Positions 14,587 through 20,143 of a stretch of 20,143 nucleotides of DNA are shown one piece after another. The notes under the pieces are model-generated. The model was not told where the DNA came from. It saw only the letters and a list, made by a program, of their open reading frames with translations, and searched no databases. How positions within the stretch are numbered: the stretch's first letter is position 1; every line of letters starts with the position of its first letter. Both the position numbers and the translations under genes were made by a program. This stretch comes from Lustribacter sp049512335 (GTDB taxonomy: Bacteria; Vulcanimicrobiota; Vulcanimicrobiia; Vulcanimicrobiales; Vulcanimicrobiaceae). Location of the stretch: positions 1 to 20,143 of the forward strand of contig JBEKXE010000089.1 in assembly GCA_049512335.1 (NCBI GenBank), in the 5' to 3' direction.

Positions 14587-15779
14587 ACCGACGCAGCCTT
14601 CGGGCCCCGATAGCCGTAGAACCAATCGGAATCGGCATAGTCCGTCGCGCTGCGCGCCTGCAGCATCGCGTCCCGGCTCGCTTTTTGCGGGCCGGGATGC
14701 AGATGCCAGTAATCGCCCCATTCCCGCGCTTGCGTCTGCACGCGTGCGGTACGTGGTGCGCGCTCGTCTTCGTACGCGCGGAAAATCGTCGCGAGATCGG
14801 CCGAATTCTCGGTGAGCATCGCGGTCAGCACGGCCGTGTCTTCGAGCGCCTGCGCTGCGCCTTGCGCGAGATACTGCAACATCGGATGGGCGGCGTCGCC
14901 GAGCAGCGTCGTGCGGTTGCGCGACCAGCCCCGGACCGGCGGCCGGTCGAACATCGGCCAGCGGCGCTGCCGTCCCATCTGCGAGATGCCGCGCCGCACG
15001 TGGTCGACGCCGCTCGCGAACATCTCGTCCAACTCGTCGGGCAATCCCCAGTCGTCGCCCGCGCCGCCGGCGAGGTAGCGCCGGCTCTTGAACACCGCGA
15101 CCTGATTGTAGAGCTCGCCGCGGCGCACCGGATACTGCACGAGATGACGGTCGGGTCCGGTCCACACGACCACGTTGTCGAGCCCGGCCATGGCCGAGAC
15201 CTCGTCCATCGGGATCGTCCCGCGATAGGCCACATAGGCCGAGCAAACCGGCTCGCCGTCATCGAGAATCGCTCTGCGCACGTTGGAGCGCAGGCCGTCG
15301 GCGCCGATCACGATGTCGGCTTCGTAGGACTCGCCGCTCTCGGTGCGCACGACGGTCGTCGTCTCACGGTCCTCGACCGCGATCACGTAGCGGTTCGGTT
15401 CGAGCGTCACGTTCGGCTCGGCTTGGCAGGCCTTGAGCAAGACCTCGAGCAGATCGCTGCGGTGCATCACGAAGTACGGGTAACCGTAGCGCGCGAGGAA
15501 CGGCTCGCCCAGATCCATCGAGGTGAGCTGCTCGCCCGAGGTCGAGTCCATCCACACCAGGCGGGCCGGAAAGACGGAGTACGAGTGGATCTCTTTCAGC
15601 ACGCCGAGCTGGTCGAGGGCCCACGACGCGTTCGGCGCGAGCTGGATGCCGGCGCCGATTTCGACGAACTCGGCAGCTCGTTCGATCACGTGCACGGCGC
15701 GTCCGCGCCGGGCCAGCCCGACGGCGAGCGCCAGTCCGCCGATGCCGCCGCCGACGACGAGAATCTGGGTACGTTCCAT
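14580..15779 (-). CDS. FAD-dependent aromatic monooxygenase, 3-hydroxybenzoate 6-hydroxylase/salicylate hydroxylase-like
   Basis: 399 residues with the class A flavoprotein hydroxylase layout: FAD Rossmann motif VVGGGIGGLALA (8-19) with Glu33 after strand 2, GADGLRSNVR (159-168) and LLGDAAHPMLQYLAQGAAQALED (292-314). The H-P-x-L-Q-Y-L segment in that last motif is characteristic of 3-hydroxybenzoate 6-hydroxylases and their close relatives, which use NADH and O2 to hydroxylate phenolic acids, giving gentisate-type products. The start is ATG at 15779. It stands alone on the minus strand: convergent with the YXWGXW gene and divergent from the M16 peptidase. No ring-cleavage dioxygenase is in the window, so pathway membership is uncertain; the amidohydrolase upstream is the only other candidate aromatic-acid gene. 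Confidence 0.88.
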   Translation of the reverse strand: MERTQILVVGGGIGGLALAVGLARRGRAVHVIERAAEFVEIGAGIQLAPNASWALDQLGVLKEIHSYSVFPARLVWMDSTSGEQLTSMDLGEPFLARYGYPYFVMHRSDLLEVLLKACQAEPNVTLEPNRYVIAVEDRETTTVVRTESGESYEADIVIGADGLRSNVRRAILDDGEPVCSAYVAYRGTIPMDEVSAMAGLDNVVVWTGPDRHLVQYPVRRGELYNQVAVFKSRRYLAGGAGDDWGLPDELDEMFASGVDHVRRGISQMGRQRRWPMFDRPPVRGWSRNRTTLLGDAAHPMLQYLAQGAAQALEDTAVLTAMLTENSADLATIFRAYEDERAPRTARVQTQAREWGDYWHLHPGPQKASRDAMLQARSATDYADSDWFYGYRGPKAASVR

Positions 15780-15857
15780 GCGGACGTTCTTTCACTTGAA
15801 TACGATCGCTCCCGCTGGGAGGCGGGACGTTTGCCGGGCGGCTAACGTACAGCTGAT
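15780..15857. promoter_or_regulatory. Divergent promoter region with hairpin and GGACGTT repeats
   Basis: This 78-bp gap between the flavoprotein and the M16 peptidase carries TCCCGC/GCGGGA (15810-15815 with 15822-15827), a 6-bp stem with a 6-base loop. GGACGTT is directly repeated at 15782-15788 and 15825-15831, and an inverted AACGT lies at 15844-15848. These may be operator half-sites; no clear promoter is seen. Confidence 0.3.
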
Positions 15858-18578
15858 ATGCAGTTACGACGGCCGGAGATCGCGCTGAAAGCCGGGGTGC
15901 GCTGGGCAATCGGCGGGGTGTTGGGCCTGGCGCTTGCCGCGGCGGCCTCGGCTGCGCCCCAGGACGGTGCGAGCGCAAACGGCGTGCTCAAGGCGACCCT
16001 GGGCAACGGCCTGCAAGTGGTCATCGTGCGCAACACGCTCGCGCCGGTCGCGTCGACCGACCTGAGCTATCTGGTCGGCTCGCGTGACGATCCGCCGGGC
16101 TGGCCGGGGCTCGCGCACGCGCAAGAACACATGATGTTCCGCGGCACGAAGAATCTCTCGACGACGGAACTGGGAACGATCGCGACCGCGCTGGGCGGCG
16201 ACTTCAACGCGCAGACCAGCGAGATGACGACGCAATACCAGTTCACGGTGCCGGCGGCGGATCTCGACGCGATCCTGCGCATCGAGTCCGACCGCATGCG
16301 CGGCGTGCTCGACCTGCAGTCGCAATGGCAGAACGAACGCGGTGCGATCGAACAGGAAGTCGCGCGCGACGAAGCCCAGCCGGGGAGCGACTTCTTCGAC
16401 GACGCGCAACGCATCGCGTACAAGGGCACCGTCTACGAACATCCGGGCGTCGGTACCAAAGCGGCTTTCGATGCGCTGACCGGCCCGCGGCTCCAAGCGT
16501 TCTGGCAGCGCTGGTACGCGCCCAATAACGCGGTGCTGGTGATCGCCGGCAACGTCGACCCGCAAGCGACCCTGGCCGAGGTGCGCGCGCGCTTCGAGGC
16601 GATTCCCCAGAAGGCGGTTCCGGCGCATCAAGCCGCGCACTTCCAGCCGCTCAACCGCACGGTGATACGCCGGACCACCACGCTCGCGTATCCGCTCGCG
16701 GCGGTCGGCTTCCGGCTGCCGGGTCTCGACAGTCCGGATTTTCTGCCGTCGTTCGTGCTGCAGGGCATCCTCGGCGCAGACCGCGGCGCGTTGCACCAAC
16801 TCGGCGATGAAGGGCTCGCGCTCGAAGGCGACTGGACGTCGATGCCCTACGTCACCGAAGCGCAGCTCGGCTTCGCAATCGCCGCGCTCGCGCCGGGCAG
16901 CGACCCGGACGCGATGGTCAAGAAGCTCGAAGGCATCATGACGAACTACCGCGATCACGGTGTGCCCGCGGATTTGTTCGAATCGACGAAGCGTCAACTG
17001 ATCGCCGGTCAGGAGTTGAGCCGCAACTCGATTTCCTCGCTCGCATCGGACTGGGCCGACACGATTGCCGTTGACCGCGAGCCGTCGATCGCCTACGAGC
17101 AGCAACTGATCGGCCGTGTAACCCTGGCCGACGTCGATCGCGTCGCGAAGCGTTATCTCGACGTGAACCACGCGATCATCGGTTCGCTCACCCCGTCGGC
17201 GAGCGCGTCGCAATCGGGCGCGCCGTCGGCCGGCGGCGGCGGTGAGCCGGGGCGTGAAAACCCGTTGGGTAAGGGTCCGCTGCTCACGAAGCTCCCCGAC
17301 TGGGGGAACGCGCTCGTGCACGACGTCACGGTGCCGGCTGCGAGCCTTGCGCCGCAACAGACCAAACTCGCCAACGGCGTCACGCTGATCGTGCAGCCCG
17401 AGACGATCTCCGACTCCGTGCTCGTGTACGGCACCGTGAAGAGCGCGCCGTCACTCGAAGAGCCGGTCGGTCAGGACGGCGTCTCGCGGCTCGTCGAAGG
17501 CGTCTACGCGTACGGCACGCAGACGTTGGACCGCGATGCGTTCCAACGTGCGCTCGACGCAATCGACACGCAGCTCGAAGGCGGCAGCTCGTTCGGCATG
17601 CAGACGACGGCACGTGACTTCGATCGGGCCGTCACGCTGCTGGCGCAGAACGAATTGCAGCCGCGGCTCGATCAGACGACGTTCGACGTCGTCAAGCGGC
17701 GCGCCATCGACGAGTTGCAGACCGAGCTGAACAGCTCGCACAGCCTCGCCGTGCAGGAAGCCGCGCAGAAGCTCTTGCCGTTCAACGACCCCGACCTGCG
17801 CCAGCCGACCGTGGCCGGGGTTCAAGGTCTCTCACTCGACCAGGCCAAGGCGTACTATGCCAAGACGATGCGCCCCGATCTGGCCACGATCGTGGTGGTC
17901 GGCAACGTCAGCGCCGCGCAGGCGCGCGCGTCGATCGAGCGCGCCTTCGGCGGCTGGCACGCCACCGGGCCGCCGCCGGCCGTCGACCTGCCGGCGGTTC
18001 CGCTGAACCCGCCGGGCGAGGTCAAGATCCCGCTGCCGAACATCCACCAGGACTACGTGACGCTCGAGCAACTCGTGCCGTTGCCGCGCTCGTCGCCGCA
18101 ATACTACCCGTTGGTGCTCGGCAATACCGTTCTCGGTGGCGGCTCGCTCGGGCCCGAGCAGAGCCGGCTGTTCCGCGACATCCGCCAAAACGCCGGGCTC
18201 GTCTACAGCATCGACTCGCAATTCGTTTCGAGCGGCGCGCGTTCGCGCTTCTCGATCGAGTTCGCGTGCGCCGAAGGCAACGAAGGGCGCATCGAATCGA
18301 TGATCGACGACGAGCTCGCCGAACTGCGCAAGAATCCGATCGGCGATTTCGAGCTGGGGCTAATGAAGGCGTCGATGGTGCGCCGGGTGGTGCTCGGCGA
18401 TGCATCGGCGGCCGAGATCGGGCAAGCGCTGCTCGCCGACGCGACGAGCGGTCTACCGCTCGACGAATCGCAGATCGACGCGCAACACCTCTTGGCAACC
18501 AACGCGCAAGCGATCCAAGCTGCGTTCGCCGCGAACATCCACCCGGAAAACTTCGTCCGAACGATCGAAGGCCCGTAA
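15858..18578 (+). CDS. Secreted M16 (pitrilysin-family) zinc peptidase, two-halved
   Basis: 906 residues. Residues 1-33 are a signal peptide (basic start, hydrophobic core, cleavage ASA/A). The first half is a catalytic M16 unit: zinc motif HAQEH (His87, Glu90, His91) and third ligand Glu167 in IEQEV, about 76 residues later, the normal spacing. A Gly/Ser/Pro-rich linker (around 447-475) leads to a second M16-like half beginning near residue 496 (TKLANGVTLIVQPE), where the zinc motif is lost (SRLVEGVYAYGT); it would serve as the non-catalytic clam-shell lid, as in PqqL-like or bacterial two-domain enzymes. It probably degrades peptides in the periplasm. The ATG at 15858 has only a weak ribosome-binding site. 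It is divergent from the flavoprotein and convergent with the threonine aldolase-like gene, with a foldback repeat between. Confidence 0.92.
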   Translation: MQLRRPEIALKAGVRWAIGGVLGLALAAAASAAPQDGASANGVLKATLGNGLQVVIVRNTLAPVASTDLSYLVGSRDDPPGWPGLAHAQEHMMFRGTKNLSTTELGTIATALGGDFNAQTSEMTTQYQFTVPAADLDAILRIESDRMRGVLDLQSQWQNERGAIEQEVARDEAQPGSDFFDDAQRIAYKGTVYEHPGVGTKAAFDALTGPRLQAFWQRWYAPNNAVLVIAGNVDPQATLAEVRARFEAIPQKAVPAHQAAHFQPLNRTVIRRTTTLAYPLAAVGFRLPGLDSPDFLPSFVLQGILGADRGALHQLGDEGLALEGDWTSMPYVTEAQLGFAIAALAPGSDPDAMVKKLEGIMTNYRDHGVPADLFESTKRQLIAGQELSRNSISSLASDWADTIAVDREPSIAYEQQLIGRVTLADVDRVAKRYLDVNHAIIGSLTPSASASQSGAPSAGGGGEPGRENPLGKGPLLTKLPDWGNALVHDVTVPAASLAPQQTKLANGVTLIVQPETISDSVLVYGTVKSAPSLEEPVGQDGVSRLVEGVYAYGTQTLDRDAFQRALDAIDTQLEGGSSFGMQTTARDFDRAVTLLAQNELQPRLDQTTFDVVKRRAIDELQTELNSSHSLAVQEAAQKLLPFNDPDLRQPTVAGVQGLSLDQAKAYYAKTMRPDLATIVVVGNVSAAQARASIERAFGGWHATGPPPAVDLPAVPLNPPGEVKIPLPNIHQDYVTLEQLVPLPRSSPQYYPLVLGNTVLGGGSLGPEQSRLFRDIRQNAGLVYSIDSQFVSSGARSRFSIEFACAEGNEGRIESMIDDELAELRKNPIGDFELGLMKASMVRRVVLGDASAAEIGQALLADATSGLPLDESQIDAQHLLATNAQAIQAAFAANIHPENFVRTIEGP

Positions 18579-18583
18579 ACCCG

Positions 18584-18697
18584 CTGTCATTCCGAGCAGC
18601 GCCGGAGGGCGCTGGTCGAGGAACGCGCCACGATCGCTGCGCGCGCACTCGGTAGTGCGGATGGTGGCGCATCCCTCGACAACGCTCGGGATGACAG
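18584..18697. repeat. 114-bp nested foldback repeat (REP/MITE-like) between convergent genes
   Basis: The ends CTGTCATTCCGAGC (18584-18597) and GCTCGGGATGACAG (18684-18697) are inverted with one mismatch. Inside, GTCGAGGAACGCGCCAC (18615-18631) pairs with GTGGCGCATCCCTCGAC (18664-18680) with two mismatches. Two perfect side hairpins complete it: CAGCGCC/GGCGCTG around GGAG (18597-18614) and CGCACT/AGTGCG around CGGT (18644-18659). The GTCATTCCGAGC / CTCGGGATGAC ends resemble dispersed foldback repeats found between genes in several bacterial phyla. It fills the gap almost exactly, starting 5 bases after one stop and ending 4 bases before the other, and may act as a bidirectional terminator. 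Confidence 0.8.
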
Positions 18698-18701
18698 GGG
18701 G

Positions 18702-19748
18702 CTACGCGAGCAGTTCTTCGAGGATAGTGCGGGCGCGTTGGCGGCCGAGTGCGAGGGTGGCGTCGCCGGTGCTGATTTCCCATTTGTTGATGCCGCCGAT
18801 CGCCGTCGGGGCGGTGCGCATGACCGTCCAGACGCCGTGTTTGCGGGCAATCGCGCGCACGCGTTTGGCCAGGGTCTCCGGCGGCACGCGCAGGTAGCAG
18901 TGGAACATGTTGGTCGGCGGCGGCAGCGGCTGCACGCGCAGCACGCCCGGTTGGGCCGCCACGATCTTCGCCAGCCACCCGGCCGCGTCGCGGTAGGCGC
19001 TCATCCGGCCGATGCGGGCGTCGAACGCCTCCTCGGCGGCGTTGGCGTACGGATACAGCGCCACCAGATTGCCGCCGTGACGGCGCTGCCAGATGCGCGC
19101 CTCGCCGATGATGGGCTGCGAGCCGCAGAGCATCGCGCCGGCGATCGCGCCGATGCCTTTATAGAACGACACGTAGACGGAATCGAACAGCGCGGCGATC
19201 TCGGCGTACGAGCGCCCGTAATACGGGGCCGATTCCCACAACCGCGCGCCGTCGAGGTGGACGTGCCAGTTGCGCTCGCGCGCGAAATCGGTCATTGCGA
19301 CGAGCTCGTCCCAGTCCGGCAGCAGCCCGCCGAGCTCGCGTTGCGGCAGCTCGAGCAGCAGCGTCGCGACGGGTTCGGCGAGGTTTTGCAGATCCGCGAG
19401 CACGACCGGCGTAACGGCCGACGCGAGCGGGACCAGGTGCAGGCCGTGCAGACGCGTGATGCCGTCCCGCTCGTGCAGGGTCAGGTGGTTGGTCGGATGC
19501 GCGGCGAACGTGCGCAGCCCGTCGCGGTCGGCGACGATGCGCAGCGCGATCTGCTGCGCCATCGTGCCGCTGGGCATGAAGACCGCGGCGTCTTTGCCGA
19601 GCAGCGCCGCGATGCGCGCTTCGAAGGCGTTGAGGCGTTCGCCGGTTCCGTAGACGTCGAAGTCACGGCGCGGCACCGCCGGCCGGCCGTGACCCGCGAC
19701 CGCGGCCGGGCAGTCGAAACGGTCGACCTCGGCGCGCTTCAGCGCCAC
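18702..19748 (-). CDS. Threonine aldolase-like PLP enzyme (beta-eliminating lyase family)
   Basis: 348 residues from GTG 19748. Fold-type I PLP features are clear: VYGTGERLNAFEARIAALLG (32-51, the usual DVYGEDPTVNRLE region altered), MPSGTMAQQ (58-66), stacking His in HPTNHLTLHE (H88), HLDGARLW (Asp166, PLP-nitrogen contact) and the Schiff-base Lys197 in YVSFYKGIGAIAG. Low-specificity L-threonine aldolases split L-threonine into glycine and acetaldehyde. The N-terminus lacks the common LRSDTVTRP segment and instead has DRFDCPAAVAGHGRP, so the substrate may differ. The GTG start overlaps the end of the MetE-type gene by 10 bases; CTG 19742 inside a CTGA overlap is the alternative. The pair is coupled, linking glycine formation with methyl transfer (inference). 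Confidence 0.85.
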   Translation of the reverse strand: MALKRAEVDRFDCPAAVAGHGRPAVPRRDFDVYGTGERLNAFEARIAALLGKDAAVFMPSGTMAQQIALRIVADRDGLRTFAAHPTNHLTLHERDGITRLHGLHLVPLASAVTPVVLADLQNLAEPVATLLLELPQRELGGLLPDWDELVAMTDFARERNWHVHLDGARLWESAPYYGRSYAEIAALFDSVYVSFYKGIGAIAGAMLCGSQPIIGEARIWQRRHGGNLVALYPYANAAEEAFDARIGRMSAYRDAAGWLAKIVAAQPGVLRVQPLPPPTNMFHCYLRVPPETLAKRVRAIARKHGVWTVMRTAPTAIGGINKWEISTGDATLALGRQRARTILEELLA

Positions 19749-20143
19749 ACGGTGCGCGCGACGTCGACGACGAGCGCGAGCTTCGCCCACTGCTCGGCCT
19801 CGGTCATCTCGTTGCCTTCGAGCACCGAAGCGAAGCCGCACTGCGGCGAGAGTGCGAGGTTCTCGAGCGGCACGAATTTGGACGCCGCCTCGATGCGCCG
19901 GATCAGCTCCGCTTTGTCTTCCATGCGCGGCAACTTGCTCGATATCAATCCCAGCACGACGGTCTTGCCTTTGGGCACGAAGCGCAACGGCTCGAACGAT
20001 CCCGAACGTTCGTCTTCGTATTCGAGCAGAAAGCGGTCGACGTCGAGCGTGTTGAACATCTTCTCCGCGATCGCGTCGTAGCCGCCCTCGGCGTACCACT
20101 TGCTGCGGTTGTTGCCGCGGCAGAGATGGATCTCGAGCTCGAT
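19739..20143 (-). CDS. Cobalamin-independent methionine synthase (MetE C-terminal/core type), 5'-truncated by window edge
   Basis: Only the last 134 residues are inside the window; the frame is open through base 20143. All four zinc-ligand positions of the MetE catalytic barrel that fall here are visible: HLC (His6, Cys8 of the fragment), Glu41 in LLEYED and Cys102 in SPQCGF. In MetE these bind the zinc that activates homocysteine thiol for methylation. Whether the whole protein is a two-domain MetE (about 750 residues) or a short single-domain core type cannot be told here. The stop overlaps the threonine aldolase-like start by 10 bases. The ATG at 20059 is internal, since it follows the HLC motif. 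Confidence 0.85.
   Translation of the reverse strand: MELEIHLCRGNNRSKWYAEGGYDAIAEKMFNTLDVDRFLLEYEDERSGSFEPLRFVPKGKTVVLGLISSKLPRMEDKAELIRRIEAASKFVPLENLALSPQCGFASVLEGNEMTEAEQWAKLALVVDVARTVWR

Noticed and set aside
18738..20081. 447-codon plus-strand open frame opposite the threonine aldolase-like gene
   Set aside because: No domain, shadow-like composition, and it opposes a gene with clear PLP motifs.
1..20143. CRISPR arrays, tRNA or rRNA genes, insertion sequences, toxin-antitoxin or phage-defence genes
   Set aside because: None seen: no regularly spaced repeats, no conserved rRNA/tRNA segments and no transposase, nuclease or toxin motifs in the supported genes.

Overview
This is a dense, high-GC bacterial window with many GTG and TTG starts, 4-bp stop/start overlaps and almost no intergenic space. 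No rRNA, tRNA, CRISPR array, transposase, integrase or phage gene is visible. The gene mix (a small FabF-type polyketide cassette, a YXWGXW-repeat secreted protein, a two-halved M16 peptidase, PPDK and a short MetE-type protein) would fit an uncultured soil-type lineage such as Eremiobacterota or a related deep phylum. That placement is inference from style and content, because no phylogenetic marker lies in the window.

Region 1 (1-5531) looks like one inducible accessory locus. On the plus strand are the end of an isopenicillin-N-synthase-like Fe(II)/2-oxoglutarate oxygenase and a periplasmic solute-binding protein of the SsuA/TauA/NMT1 type. Facing them on the minus strand are an arylsulfotransferase-like beta-propeller, an SsuC/TauC-type permease and an SsuB/TauB-type ATPase. 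Together these make a complete ABC importer with its binding protein on the opposite strand. A divergent LacI-family regulator follows. A perfect 14-bp palindrome with a central CG (4392-4405), the classic LacI-type operator shape, abuts the propeller start codon. Import and processing of a sulfonated or sulfated (possibly aromatic) compound is the simplest reading, but the substrate is not proven.

Region 2 (5494-9017, minus strand) is a four-gene, translationally coupled cassette in transcription order: SAM methyltransferase, FAD oxidoreductase, SRPBCC aromatase/cyclase-like protein, then a FabF-type ketosynthase with an intact Cys-His-His triad. No chain-length factor, acyl carrier protein or type III PKS is present. 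It looks like a minimal aromatic-polyketide or quinone-like pathway and is the best candidate here for an undescribed biosynthetic system. The SRPBCC gene appears to start at CTG inside a CTGA overlap.

Region 3 (9076-14572, plus strand) has argB (acetylglutamate kinase), then ppdK (pyruvate phosphate dikinase) preceded by a 191-bp leader. The leader is bounded by a 16-bp inverted repeat whose 3' arm runs into the ppdK ribosome-binding site, a riboswitch-like layout. An amidohydrolase-2 family protein and a small secreted YXWGXW protein follow. The start codon of the latter lies in an 11-bp perfect hairpin stem.

Region 4 (14580-20143) has a 3-hydroxybenzoate 6-hydroxylase/salicylate hydroxylase-like flavoprotein (minus), divergent from a secreted M16 peptidase (plus). 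A 114-bp nested foldback repeat then fills the whole gap to a convergent threonine aldolase-like gene. That gene overlaps the end of a MetE-type methyltransferase cut by the window edge.
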